DNA of 64,000 bases from Nitrosopumilus ureiphilus (GCF_013407185.1 NZ_CP026995.1:124001-188000); one strand, 5' to 3'. Positions 1-9,488 are shown, numbered from the stretch's first letter. Numbers and translations: made by a program. The notes: generated by a model not told the origin, from the sequence alone.

Positions 1-1
1 T

Positions 2-850
2 GTGTGGCTGGGAAAAATTTTGGAAAAAATTGATTTAGAAAAAACATTAATTATTTTAACTGCCGATCATGGTGCTGATTCAGCTTCTTGGACACCAGAA
101 ATGGAGAAATTTGCTCAATACAATATAGAAAACCGAAAAGTAGAATCTGGAACCCTACATAAAATATCTATGAAAGTACCCAAATCTTTAATTCCTTTTA
201 GGAAAAAATTGTCTGATAAATATAGAGAAAAAAGAGATCAAACAATTCAAAAAAAAATTCAACCCGAAATAGAAAAAATTGTTGAACTTGATTTGACTCC
301 ATATGAAAAGCGTGTAATGCAAAATGCTATAGGATCCATTCCTAAAGTTTATGAAGAAATGTGTCATGTTCCATTAATCATTTCAGGTTTTAAAATTCCT
401 AACAAAATTATTGAACAATTAGTTAGCAGTATTGATATCTTTCCAACTATTGCTGAAATTGTAAATATGCCAAAAAATAATGGAAAAATTCATGGACAAA
501 GTCTTCTCCCACTTATTAATGACAAAACAATAGAAGAAAGACCAGTATATATTGAAAGTGATATTGATTCATCATCAAAAACTAATGTAATAGGAATACG
601 AACTTCCAAATACAAGTATTTCAGGAGTGGTGATTCTTCTACTGTTAATCAACATCTTTATGATCTTCAAACTGATGCATTAGAAGAAAATAACATTGCA
701 AATGAAAATCCCAAAACTGTTGAAGACATGGAAAGTATTTTGCAAAAATTAAAAAATAATTCTTACATGCAAAGTGATCAAAAACAAATAGATGAAGATA
801 AAAGGAAAAAAATTCAAGAAGAATTAAAGAAGCTTGGGTATATCTCTTGA
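2..850 (+). CDS. Sulfatase / alkaline-phosphatase superfamily hydrolase (C-terminal part, cut by window edge)
   Basis: The reading frame is already open at the left edge, so the N-terminal half, including any formylglycine Cys/Ser motif, lies outside the window. The visible part has the metal-binding ADHG motif (residues 21-24), then a Lys/Glu-rich insertion, then a typical sulfatase C-terminal section with VPLIISG, SIDIFPTIAEI and the GQSLLPL stretch. Known family members hydrolyse sulfate esters or phosphodiesters of glycans and lipids. Its place at the edge of a glycan island suggests glycan sulfate or phosphate editing. A phosphoglycerol- or phosphoethanolamine-transferase-like role cannot be excluded without the N-terminus. 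Confidence 0.75.
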   Translation: MWLGKILEKIDLEKTLIILTADHGADSASWTPEMEKFAQYNIENRKVESGTLHKISMKVPKSLIPFRKKLSDKYREKRDQTIQKKIQPEIEKIVELDLTPYEKRVMQNAIGSIPKVYEEMCHVPLIISGFKIPNKIIEQLVSSIDIFPTIAEIVNMPKNNGKIHGQSLLPLINDKTIEERPVYIESDIDSSSKTNVIGIRTSKYKYFRSGDSSTVNQHLYDLQTDALEENNIANENPKTVEDMESILQKLKNNSYMQSDQKQIDEDKRKKIQEELKKLGYIS

Positions 851-924
851 AATTTAAAAATTAAATTTACTATTCAATTTTTATTATAACTTAATATGTA
901 AAAATTCATATTTAATTAATTTCC

Positions 925-934
925 TTTATAAAAA
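925..934 (+). promoter_or_regulatory. TATA-like promoter element upstream of the nonulosonate operon
   Basis: TTTATAAAAA lies about 45 bases before the ATG at 977. With archaeal spacing of about 26 bases from TATA box to transcription start, this gives a short leader of roughly 20 bases. Assigned from sequence and position only. Confidence 0.4.
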
Positions 935-976
935 TATCTTAAAACATTCTTAACCATTAGTCTTGTTGTTGTTATT

Positions 977-1753
977 ATGATTGGATGTATTATTCAGGCA
1001 CGAATTGGCTCTAGTAGACTTCCCGGAAAAACTTTGATGAAACTAGACAAAAAAAATACAGTTTTGGATTTTGTAATAAATCAACTTTCATACAGTAAAT
1101 TAATAGAGACAATTGTTATTGCAACTACCGATCTCAAAGAAGATGACGTTATTGAAATTTTTGCCAAAAATTTGAACATAAATATTTTTAGAGGAAACTC
1201 AAACGATGTAGTTGATAGATATTTTCAGTGTGCAAAAAAATTTTCGATAGATACTATTGTAAGAATTACTGCAGATAATCCATTAATTGATCCAAATATT
1301 ATTGATTTAGTCATAGATGAATATTGTGATAAAAAATGTGATTTTGCAACAAATACATTACATAGAACATTTCCATATGGTACAGAAGTTGAAGTTTTTT
1401 CTTTTGAAGTTATTGAAAAAACATGGTTCAATGCCAAAAAGCCTTCAGAACGGGAACATGTTACACCATTTATTAGAGATCCACAAAACAAATTCTATTT
1501 AGTAAATGTAGAAAACTATGAGGATCTCTCAAAGATAAGATATACTGTTGATAGAAGAGAAGATCTTAAACTTATAAAAGAAATTATAAAAAATATTAAC
1601 ACAAAACCAATTTTACTGAAACATATAATTGAACTGTATCAAACTAAACCCAACATCTTTAAAATCAATGAAAATGTTAAACATGATGGTTATATCACAT
1701 CTTTAAAAAAAGATCAACAATATTTTAAATCTCATAATGAGGATAATTCTTAA
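977..1753 (+). CDS. SpsF/PseF-like cytidylyltransferase for an acidic nonulosonate sugar
   Basis: A 258-residue protein opening with an N-terminal nucleotidyltransferase signature (IIQARIGSSRLPGKTL, residues 5-20) and carrying the RITADNPLIDP segment near residue 96. Both are typical of the SpsF/acylneuraminate cytidylyltransferase family, which activates nonulosonates as CMP-sugars. Its stop overlaps the next start by one base (TAATG), so it is coupled to the aminotransferase. With the dehydratase, aminotransferase, GNAT and NeuB-family genes next to it, it fits the CMP-activation step of a pseudaminic-acid-like pathway. The exact sugar is inferred. Confidence 0.8.
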   Translation: MIGCIIQARIGSSRLPGKTLMKLDKKNTVLDFVINQLSYSKLIETIVIATTDLKEDDVIEIFAKNLNINIFRGNSNDVVDRYFQCAKKFSIDTIVRITADNPLIDPNIIDLVIDEYCDKKCDFATNTLHRTFPYGTEVEVFSFEVIEKTWFNAKKPSEREHVTPFIRDPQNKFYLVNVENYEDLSKIRYTVDRREDLKLIKEIIKNINTKPILLKHIIELYQTKPNIFKINENVKHDGYITSLKKDQQYFKSHNEDNS

Positions 1754-2835
1754 TGTCAAAAATAAAACTATTTGATCCTTTCTTGGATGGTTCTGAAAAA
1801 AATGCCATTAATCAGGTATTAGATAGTCATTTTTGGGCATCAGGTGCGGGTACTGGTTATGTAGGAAAATTTGAAGAAAAATTCTCAAAATATGTTGGCT
1901 CTAAAAATAGTATTGCAGTAAATAGCGGAACGGCTGCACTAAATCTTGCATTATCTATGTTTGATATAAAAAATAAAGAAGTCATTTTACCCTCATTATC
2001 ATTTGTATCTACAGCTCATGCTGTAATTCTAAATGGAGGAATTCCTATTTTTGCAGATATTGATTCACAAACTCTTTGCATAGATCCTATTCAAATAAAA
2101 AAACTAATTTCCAAAAAAACTAAGATAATTCTCCCAGTTCATTTTGCAGGATTACCCGCCAATTTATATGAAATAAAAAAAATTTGTAAAGAAAATAATC
2201 TTTATTTGATTGAAGATGCAGCACATGCTTCTGGTTCATCTTATCAAAATAAAAAAATTGGACGTCATGGAGATTTAGTTTGTTTTAGTTTTCACCCTGT
2301 AAAAAATTTAGCAATGCCGACTGGTGGCTTAATTTCTATTAATACAAAAAATTATAAAAAAATTAGTACCATTTTAAAAGAAAAACGTTGGTGTGGAATT
2401 AGTAATAGGAAAGGAATTACTTATGATGTAAAAAATGTAGGTTGGAACTATTATATGAATGAGTTTTCTGCAGCTATAGGAATCGAACAATTAAAAAAAT
2501 TAGATAATCTAAATAATGTTAGGAAAAAAATTGCAAAATTATATAACAAAAAAATTAATCTAGAACATAAAATGATGTATGATGAAAATTCCTCTTACCA
2601 CATTTTCTGGATACGAGTAAAAAAAAGAAATCAATTCAGGAAAAAAATGAGTAATGTTGGAATAGAAACAGGAATTCATTATAAGCCCATTCATACTTTT
2701 TCAATGTACGCAAAAAACAACACACTTCCAATAACAGAAAAAATTGCAAACGAAATAGTATCAATTCCTATTCATCCAAACTTGTCAGATGATGAAATTG
2801 AAAAAATTATTAACAGCGTAAATAAATTCTCATAA
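1753..2835 (+). CDS. DegT/DnrJ/EryC1 family sugar aminotransferase (PseC-like)
   Basis: A PLP-dependent nucleotide-sugar aminotransferase of 360 residues, close to the usual length. Visible motifs are the SGTAAL phosphate-binding segment (58-63), EDAAHA (154-159) with the cofactor-contacting Asp, and the Schiff-base lysine in SFHPVKN (K184). It overlaps the cytidylyltransferase by one base. In pseudaminic or legionaminic acid synthesis this family aminates C4 of the 4-keto sugar made by the PseB-type dehydratase, which is encoded at 4102-5103. It could equally serve another amino sugar of the island. Confidence 0.87.
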   Translation: MSKIKLFDPFLDGSEKNAINQVLDSHFWASGAGTGYVGKFEEKFSKYVGSKNSIAVNSGTAALNLALSMFDIKNKEVILPSLSFVSTAHAVILNGGIPIFADIDSQTLCIDPIQIKKLISKKTKIILPVHFAGLPANLYEIKKICKENNLYLIEDAAHASGSSYQNKKIGRHGDLVCFSFHPVKNLAMPTGGLISINTKNYKKISTILKEKRWCGISNRKGITYDVKNVGWNYYMNEFSAAIGIEQLKKLDNLNNVRKKIAKLYNKKINLEHKMMYDENSSYHIFWIRVKKRNQFRKKMSNVGIETGIHYKPIHTFSMYAKNNTLPITEKIANEIVSIPIHPNLSDDEIEKIINSVNKFS

Positions 2836-2837
2836 TT

Positions 2838-3584
2838 TTAGAAATTAGCTTTTTCTAAAATTCTAATATGTGATACTAATTCTGACAGTTGTTTTGTATC
2901 GATAGATGTTGAAGCGTCTGGACCTTTAGAATTTTCCAGTTTAACATGTTTTTCAATTAAAATATGCTTAGTTTGTCTTTGTTTTTTTAAGATTGTAAAA
3001 AGAATGGCTGCAGTATTTCCTAAAGTATGATCAGAAAATCCATCAAAAGAAACAGCTTTCTTCCAATCAATTTTATTAAATTTTAACGGATAATCGGATA
3101 TACAGTAACAAAAAGTTGTTTTATTTTTCGAAAAAATCTTCTTAATTTTTTTAATATTGCCTCCCATTCCCATACTAATGATAATTGATTTTTTACTTTT
3201 AGCTTTAGATTCTAGTGTTTCAAGTGAAGAAGGATCTTTAAAAAGGCAAGTTCTAGATGCAACTTTGTATCTTTTCACATTTAATGTTTCTAAAAATTTT
3301 ACTCCTTCTGGATAAAAAGCACTACACATAAACTCAATGTTTGCTTCATCAGCAATTTTTTTAATTTTTTCAGCTTTTTCAAATGTTAATTCAGATTTTT
3401 TAATTTCTTTCCAATCTGGATGATTTTCTGAATACAGATCTTTTGCATGCCACATTTGGAATTTTACTATATCTGCTCCAGCTTTTTTACATTCATGAAT
3501 AATTTTTCCAGCTTTTGATACACTTCCTTCCCAGTTTGATCCTATTTCAGCCACAATTATGGTTTTCAATAATTTATCATACAA
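2838..3584 (-). CDS. NeuB-family nonulosonate synthase, short form without SAF domain
   Basis: A 248-residue TIM-barrel protein with the NeuB signatures AEIGSN and VKFQMW near the N-terminus and SDYPLKF/SDHTLG in the second half. The family condenses phosphoenolpyruvate with a six-carbon amino sugar to give sialic-, legionaminic- or pseudaminic-acid skeletons. Bacterial NeuB/PseI are about 330-350 residues and end in a SAF (antifreeze-like) domain; that domain is absent here. The start is a TTG (a second TTG is at 3569). It converges with the aminotransferase two bases away and belongs functionally to the 977-5103 set. Confidence 0.78.
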   Translation of the reverse strand: MYDKLLKTIIVAEIGSNWEGSVSKAGKIIHECKKAGADIVKFQMWHAKDLYSENHPDWKEIKKSELTFEKAEKIKKIADEANIEFMCSAFYPEGVKFLETLNVKRYKVASRTCLFKDPSSLETLESKAKSKKSIIISMGMGGNIKKIKKIFSKNKTTFCYCISDYPLKFNKIDWKKAVSFDGFSDHTLGNTAAILFTILKKQRQTKHILIEKHVKLENSKGPDASTSIDTKQLSELVSHIRILEKANF

Positions 3585-3629
3585 AAAGAAAAATTTAACT
3601 GTTTTATTGTTTTGATTAAATTCATTCCA

Positions 3630-4049
3630 ATGAAAAATGATGAAATTTTTGTTAAATTAAGATCAGTCAAAAAATCAGATTGTATATTTCTTTATGATTT
3701 GTTAAAAGAAAGAGATCCAAGAGCTAATATTTCTCATAAAAAAATGCCTAGTTTTGCACAACATGTCAAATTTGTTATGTCTAAACCATATTCAAAATGG
3801 TATATTATTGAAACCTTCAAAAATGCTGTGGGTTCAATTTATCTTACAAAAGATAACGAAATTGGGATTTTTATTAAAAAAGATCTTCATGGTAAAGGAA
3901 TTGCTTCACTTGCAATTAACTTATTAATGAAAAAACATCCTCGCTTCAGATATTTAGCAAATGTAAATCCTAAAAATAAAAAATCAATTCAATTTTTTAA
4001 AAATCAAAAATTTCACTTAATACAACATACATATGAATTAGAAAAATAA
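3630..4049 (+). CDS. GNAT family N-acetyltransferase (PseH-like candidate)
   Basis: About 139 residues. The ATG at 3630 is preferred over an in-frame TTG at 3612 because the family begins shortly before the LRSVKKSD segment. The acetyl-CoA loop region GIFIKKDLHGKGIASLA, followed by NVNPKNKKSIQFFKNQKF, is the standard GNAT core. Set among nonulosonate genes it most likely acetylates the 4-amino group introduced by the DegT aminotransferase, the role of PseH. It is divergent from the NeuB-like gene with a gap of about 45 bases that must hold both promoters. Confidence 0.7.
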   Translation: MKNDEIFVKLRSVKKSDCIFLYDLLKERDPRANISHKKMPSFAQHVKFVMSKPYSKWYIIETFKNAVGSIYLTKDNEIGIFIKKDLHGKGIASLAINLLMKKHPRFRYLANVNPKNKKSIQFFKNQKFHLIQHTYELEK

Positions 4050-4101
4050 ACTAATTTTGAATAATTTAAAAATTCTTATACAAATAATTGTATTTATAAT
4101 C

Positions 4102-5103
4102 TTATTGAACTAATTTTTTAATCATTACTTTTAATTCTTCTTTTGATATTTTTTCTACTTTATCTGATGAATAATCTTTAACATTTTCTATTTTTCTTAT
4201 TCCTTGATATGCCTCTTTGATATTATCTATATGAAAGAGTGGATATAATGGATTTGTTATGAAATACATATTATCATATTCCCAACTATAACGAATTTCA
4301 TCTTCACTTATTAAAATTTCATGTAATTTTTCTCCAGGTCTAATTCCTATAATTTCTTCATTAACATTTTCAAACAAATCACTTAATGCATCTTTTAAAT
4401 CCATGATGTTATATGCACGCATTTTTGGCACAAAAATCTCTGAACCTTTGCCAGAGTTTGTCGCATTTAGAATGAAGTCTAACGCTTCATCCATTGTAAT
4501 ACTGAATCTAGTCATTTTAGGATCTGTAATTGTGATTTTTCTCCTTTTCTTAATTTGTTCAATAAATAATGGTATTACTGAACCACTACTTCCAAAAACA
4601 TTTCCATATCTAACAGAAATAAACCTAGTAACATGTTTTTCTGGATCTACATAATTATTTGCTGTTACAAATAATTTCTCTGTTAATAATTTTGTAGCTC
4701 CATATGTGTTTAATGGAGAAACAGCTTTATCTGTACTGATTACTACAGCCTTTTCTACATTTTCATGTAAACAAGCATTAATTACATTCTGTGAACCTAT
4801 GACATTAGTTTTTATAGCTTCAAAAGGATTGTATTCTATCTTTGGAACATGCTTTAGTGCTGCAGTATGAAAAACAATATCTACATCTTCCAATGCTCTT
4901 TTCAGACGCTCAAAATCATTAACATCTCCTAGAAAAAATCTAAGACGTTTATCGTTAAATTTATTCTCCATTTTAATTTGATTTTCTTCATTTCTGCTAA
5001 AAATCCTAATTGTATCCACCTTTTTTTCCAAAAGTCTATGTGTAAGTGCTATGCCTAATGAACCTGTACCTCCAGTTATTAGAATTTTTTTACCATCAAA
5101 CAC
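4102..5103 (-). CDS. PseB/FlaA1-like UDP-N-acetylglucosamine 4,6-dehydratase
   Basis: A 333-residue extended SDR with the Rossmann loop GGTGSLG (11-17) and the inverting-dehydratase catalytic set STDKA (D125, K126) and YGATK (Y134, K138). The DPKMTRF segment is typical of PseB/CapD. PseB makes the 4-keto-6-deoxy hexosamine that DegT (PseC) then aminates. GTG start. No PseG-type UDP-sugar hydrolase is seen nearby, so the pathway looks incomplete or uses another hydrolase. A CapD-type relative lies at 48184-49059. Confidence 0.85.
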   Translation of the reverse strand: MFDGKKILITGGTGSLGIALTHRLLEKKVDTIRIFSRNEENQIKMENKFNDKRLRFFLGDVNDFERLKRALEDVDIVFHTAALKHVPKIEYNPFEAIKTNVIGSQNVINACLHENVEKAVVISTDKAVSPLNTYGATKLLTEKLFVTANNYVDPEKHVTRFISVRYGNVFGSSGSVIPLFIEQIKKRRKITITDPKMTRFSITMDEALDFILNATNSGKGSEIFVPKMRAYNIMDLKDALSDLFENVNEEIIGIRPGEKLHEILISEDEIRYSWEYDNMYFITNPLYPLFHIDNIKEAYQGIRKIENVKDYSSDKVEKISKEELKVMIKKLVQ

Positions 5104-5151
5104 GATTAATTTGTAATTGACTTTTCTAAAAACCTTGCTTTAAACAAATAT

Positions 5152-7041
5152 TTAAAATGATTCTAGAATTGATGCAAATTCTTCAGAAGCATTACCTCTA
5201 TTCTTCATGAATTTTATTACAAAATCATCTGCATTTCGTATTAAATCATTTTGAAATTTTTTATCAAATAAAATTTTCTTTATATCGTTTTCTAAATTAC
5301 AATTATCTAAGACAGTAAATACTGCATCACTTTTGATGTGATTAAATTCAGGAACTTTTTCATCAAAATATACATTCATAGTGGGCTTGCCTAAAATCAT
5401 TGATTCTAGAAGCATTGTTGATGTTCCGTTAATTTCAGGTGATATTACCATTACAATATCTGCTTGATTAACAGTGTTGATCACCGATGTCCATAAGTAG
5501 ATAGGAATTGTACTGTCTAATTCTCTTATTAATAATTTGATTTCTTCATTATGTTTTAATTGAACTGGATGTAATTTAACAATAATTTTCACATTGTCAA
5601 ATTTTTCCATAATTGAAAAAATATTTCTAATAATTTTTCTAAATCTAAATTTAAGATCTGTACAAGATAAGCCATTGACATCACTTATAGGATTTGGTGC
5701 TAAAAGTAATGTAATTTCTTCATTATTTCTATTTTTTTGTCTAGATAAAAAATAATTATCATGTCTTGGACTTCCTGTAACAATTATTTTTTTTGCATCA
5801 ATACCATACTCATTTATCAAAAATTCTTTTTTCATTTCTCCCCACACTGCAATTTTATCTTTGAAATTGACATAATCTGATAATTCATCGTACCTCTTTG
5901 TTTTTTTAATTCTTTCAATAAAACCATGTTCCAGTAAAATTGTTGGAATCCTTTTTTTATTATATTCAAGAAAACTTTTTTCTGTTTCACCTACCTCATT
6001 CAACGATACAATACATTTGACATCACATTTTTCAAAAATTTTTTTAATACTAAAAATCATAGTAATATAGTAAGATAATCTTTCTGAGTATGTTTGTTGT
6101 AATACTTCTTTAACTACATCCCAAAAACTAATTTCTTCAATCATGAAAATATTATTAAAAATTTCAGAATTTTCAAATAATTTATTTATTTTTTCCAAAT
6201 ATTTTTCTGTTAATAAGGCAATTTTTTCTTTATCTTTTTTCTCTAAATATTTATCAATTTTAAGTATTTTACAATTAGTTTTCCTTATTGTATTAAGTGA
6301 ATCTCTACTCCATATTGCAGACCTTCTTTGATTAATCAAAATAACATTCCCGTCAAATTTCATCATATTTTCAAAGAGTTTTGAAAATAATTGTGGATTA
6401 AATTCTAAAAAAATAACGCTCTTTTTTTTGGAATCATTAAGATCAAACCAAAAACCATAAAACCACCCCATGGTTGATTCTAAAATTTTTTTAATTTTAA
6501 GATAAGTTCCTCTAGAAATGTTAAACGTAAAGGGAATTTTACCTATATTGTACTTGACAGTAATTCTATCCCAAAATAATTTTTTATTTGAATTATTTTG
6601 AAAAATTTCTATCTTAATATTACTATTTTCGATAATTGATTCAACTATTTTTGATAATACGTTTGTAGTGATGATTTTTTCTGGTTGTTCTTTTTCAATA
6701 ACTCGTTTAATTATTGTCAAATTAACTAAGTTGGGCATTAAAAATGATCCAAATTCATGTGAATCTAATATTTTAAGTAAATTAACACCTTCAATTTTAT
6801 AATCATCTGATTTGATTTTTGAATGCCAATTTCGAAATTCAATCATTTTATCTAAAATTTGTAATCTTTCCTCTTGATTTAGTATTTCATCTGCTTTTTC
6901 ATGTTCAATGTTTTTGTATTCTAAGGTTTCATGAATATCCAGATCAAACGAAAATTTTTTTACTTTTTTATCCTCAATAATTTTTGACGGTAAAACATCA
7001 AAATCTGAATTGTCACCAATCAAAATTATTTTAGAAGTCAA
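5152..7041 (-). CDS. Large capsule-type polysaccharide biosynthesis protein, GT-B-like fold
   Basis: A 629-residue soluble protein with a poorly recognisable N-terminal half. The C-terminal half resembles capsule/surface carbohydrate synthesis transferases and UDP-GlcNAc 2-epimerase-like folds: VTGSPRHD, then KLHPVQ (the 'KxHP' phosphate-binding motif) and GTSTMLLESMILGKPT, a Glu-containing nucleotide-sugar loop. It is read from a TTG start. The likely role is transfer of an activated sugar or sugar phosphate onto the surface glycan. Donor and acceptor cannot be told from sequence. It lies 48 bases upstream of the PseB-like gene on the same strand. Confidence 0.6.
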   Translation of the reverse strand: MTSKIILIGDNSDFDVLPSKIIEDKKVKKFSFDLDIHETLEYKNIEHEKADEILNQEERLQILDKMIEFRNWHSKIKSDDYKIEGVNLLKILDSHEFGSFLMPNLVNLTIIKRVIEKEQPEKIITTNVLSKIVESIIENSNIKIEIFQNNSNKKLFWDRITVKYNIGKIPFTFNISRGTYLKIKKILESTMGWFYGFWFDLNDSKKKSVIFLEFNPQLFSKLFENMMKFDGNVILINQRRSAIWSRDSLNTIRKTNCKILKIDKYLEKKDKEKIALLTEKYLEKINKLFENSEIFNNIFMIEEISFWDVVKEVLQQTYSERLSYYITMIFSIKKIFEKCDVKCIVSLNEVGETEKSFLEYNKKRIPTILLEHGFIERIKKTKRYDELSDYVNFKDKIAVWGEMKKEFLINEYGIDAKKIIVTGSPRHDNYFLSRQKNRNNEEITLLLAPNPISDVNGLSCTDLKFRFRKIIRNIFSIMEKFDNVKIIVKLHPVQLKHNEEIKLLIRELDSTIPIYLWTSVINTVNQADIVMVISPEINGTSTMLLESMILGKPTMNVYFDEKVPEFNHIKSDAVFTVLDNCNLENDIKKILFDKKFQNDLIRNADDFVIKFMKNRGNASEEFASILESF

Positions 7042-7128
7042 AATACCTTATCGTTTTGATTTGTGATAATTATTTAAATATATCTTATTTTTTTAAATTT
7101 CTGAATTTTTTAATTTAAAATTTTTATC

Positions 7129-8367
7129 CTAAACTAATCGAGGAAATGGAATGGGTACTAAAAATCTCCCTCCATTTTTTCTAAATTGATTTTCTTTTTC
7201 AAGAATTTCTTTTTCATAATTCCATGCTAAAAGAAATGCAACCTGCTGTGAACCTTTTTCTACTAAAATTTTAACTGGTTTTACTGGTATGTGCATTCCA
7301 GGAGTATACAATCCTTGTTTTAAGGGAGTAGTATCTACGATATGATCTAAAAATTTTGTACCTATATTACAATAATTTAATAAAACATTTCCCTTTGCAG
7401 GAGCACCATATCCAAAAATAATCTTTTTCTCTTTCTTTAGTTTTTTTAATTCTTTAATAAGTGATTTTTTTAATCTCGATACATCATCAGAAAATTTTTT
7501 GTATGTTTCCAATTTATTAATCCCAAATTTTTCTTCATAATCTATCAATTCTTCTACATATTTTCTTGGTTTGAAATTATTTTTTTTAGCAGCAAAAACT
7601 CTTATGGTTCCACCATGTACTTTTTGTTTTTTAACATTGAATATCTCAAACTCATTATCGGTCATTAATTTTTTTAATGATCCCAACGAAAAATATGATA
7701 AATGTTCATGATAAACGGTATCAAATTCTAATTTTTGAATTAAATCTAAAAGATATGGTACTTCAAATACAAAAATTCCTTCATCCTTTAATAGAAGTTT
7801 TACACATTTCATTAATTCCTGTAAATCATCAATATGTCCAAAAACATTGTTAGCAACAATTACTATTGCTTTATTATCTATAGAAATTTTTTTTGCGATC
7901 TTGTATGTCAAAAAAGCATTTTCAGTTGGAATTCCTAAATCATTTGCAATTTTTGCAATGTTTTTTGCTGGTTCTATACCCAAAACATTAGTTCCTAATT
8001 TTTTAAATTCTTGGAGCAATGAACCATCATTACTTCCAATTTCAATAACCAGTGGATTATCTTTTTTCATCAAAAATTCATGATATATATCACACGCATA
8101 TTTTTTAAAATGAGTTACTATGGGTTTGCTTGCACTAGTCAAATAAAGATATTGTTTAAACAAAAATTCTTTATCAACAATATCTAACAGCTGTAAAAGA
8201 AAACAATTTTTACATAAAAATAATCGTAGTGGAAATTTATTTTCAACTTTTTCTAAATCTTCTTTTTTTATAAACGCATTTGCTAAAGGTTGCTCGCCTA
8301 GATCTAATATTAATTCTAAATTTTGACTAGAACAAATTCTACACTTATTTTTTTTATAAAATTTCAT
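7129..8367 (-). CDS. Sugar C-methyltransferase with N-terminal zinc domain
   Basis: 412 residues in three parts: an N-terminal zinc-binding domain with two Cys pairs (CRIC, about 9-12, and CKNC, about 52-55), a SAM-binding Rossmann domain with VIEIGSNDGSLL and LGIEPA, and a C-terminal domain containing GYGAPAKGN. This order is that of NDP-sugar C-3/C-5 methyltransferases (TylC3/NovU type), which methylate keto-sugar nucleotides. A close paralogue sits at 36063-37292. It is followed, on the same strand, by the capsule-type transferase. The substrate is unknown; a 4-keto intermediate from the island is the natural guess. Confidence 0.83.
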   Translation of the reverse strand: MKFYKKNKCRICSSQNLELILDLGEQPLANAFIKKEDLEKVENKFPLRLFLCKNCFLLQLLDIVDKEFLFKQYLYLTSASKPIVTHFKKYACDIYHEFLMKKDNPLVIEIGSNDGSLLQEFKKLGTNVLGIEPAKNIAKIANDLGIPTENAFLTYKIAKKISIDNKAIVIVANNVFGHIDDLQELMKCVKLLLKDEGIFVFEVPYLLDLIQKLEFDTVYHEHLSYFSLGSLKKLMTDNEFEIFNVKKQKVHGGTIRVFAAKKNNFKPRKYVEELIDYEEKFGINKLETYKKFSDDVSRLKKSLIKELKKLKKEKKIIFGYGAPAKGNVLLNYCNIGTKFLDHIVDTTPLKQGLYTPGMHIPVKPVKILVEKGSQQVAFLLAWNYEKEILEKENQFRKNGGRFLVPIPFPRLV

Positions 8368-8408
8368 TATAACAGTGAACAGGTTTGTATGATTGAATAT
8401 ATTGATTA

Positions 8409-9473
8409 CTACATGTCTTTTGAAATTTTATAAAATCCTGCAATCTTGCATAGAATCTTTAATAATTTATTAAATTTTTCAATATTCTCAGTTTCAGAGA
8501 CTTCTAATGGCGTTTCAATTGTACAACAAAACGATTCAAAAATTTGTTCGTCCTGAACCTTTTTTATTTTTCTTATAGTTTTTCGTCTTTTTCTAATATG
8601 ATTACTTAGTCTAATTATTCCTAAATAACTTCTCAGTTTTTTTACAAGCATTTTTTTTTTGGTAAAAAATACAATTAATCCAATTTCAATAATCAATAAA
8701 GAGGGTAATAATTTTAATATTGTTTTTGTTTCGTAGTTAGATAAAAGTACAACCCATCTATTTCTTTCCAATAAATAAAACTTTTCACCACTCCATTTCC
8801 ATTGTGCACTTCCATAATGATATACAATGGATTCTGGAACATAATATGATCTATAATTTAATAATCTGGCACGCCATCCTAGATCTAAATCTTCATTATA
8901 TGCAAATAATTTTTCATCAAATAAACCAACTTTATCAAAAATTTCTTTTGGACAAAATAAACAAGTTCCAGCGGCAAATCCAATCTCTTCAATTATATTA
9001 TATTGTAAGAGGTCTTTTTTCCCCTTTTCTCTAGAGAAACCAAAGCCAAAAATATTTATCAAATTTCCCGCACTATCTATGATGCTTCTATCTTTCATTT
9101 TCAAAAATTTTGGTTGATATAGACCCTCCCCTTTATTCATATATGCTTCAAATAAATAATCTAACCATTTTGGAGCAACAATCAAATCATTATTTAATAA
9201 TACAATAAATTCTCCATTGGCATTTCTTATTCCAATGTTTAATCCCTCTGAAACTCCCACATTTTCCTTATTTAGTATGAAATTACATTCATGATATTTT
9301 TTCGAGAATTTTTCACCACTTTTATCTGGTGAATCATTATCTACTACTATGATCTCATAATCTTGCTTGGTTTCTTTAAAAATTGATTCTAAACAATTTT
9401 CTAAAAACTTTTCACCATTGTAGTTAAGAATAATGATTGAAACTAATCCTTTTTTTACATCGATTTTAGTCAT
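8409..9473 (-). CDS. GT2 family glycosyltransferase (rhamnosyltransferase-like)
   Basis: A 354-residue GT-A enzyme with VSIIILNYNG at the start, VVDNDSPD, the DXD-like metal site LNNDLIV, and YNEDLDLGWRARL, which supplies the catalytic base and acceptor-site residues. A hydrophobic stretch after residue 255 (LLPSLLIIEIGLIVFF) suggests C-terminal membrane attachment on the cytoplasmic side. It lies 15 bases downstream of rmlD and is in the same transcription unit, which makes dTDP-rhamnose a plausible donor. That donor assignment is inference from context. Confidence 0.82.
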   Translation of the reverse strand: MTKIDVKKGLVSIIILNYNGEKFLENCLESIFKETKQDYEIIVVDNDSPDKSGEKFSKKYHECNFILNKENVGVSEGLNIGIRNANGEFIVLLNNDLIVAPKWLDYLFEAYMNKGEGLYQPKFLKMKDRSIIDSAGNLINIFGFGFSREKGKKDLLQYNIIEEIGFAAGTCLFCPKEIFDKVGLFDEKLFAYNEDLDLGWRARLLNYRSYYVPESIVYHYGSAQWKWSGEKFYLLERNRWVVLLSNYETKTILKLLPSLLIIEIGLIVFFTKKKMLVKKLRSYLGIIRLSNHIRKRRKTIRKIKKVQDEQIFESFCCTIETPLEVSETENIEKFNKLLKILCKIAGFYKISKDM

Positions 9474-9488
9474 ATTATGTCAATTTTT

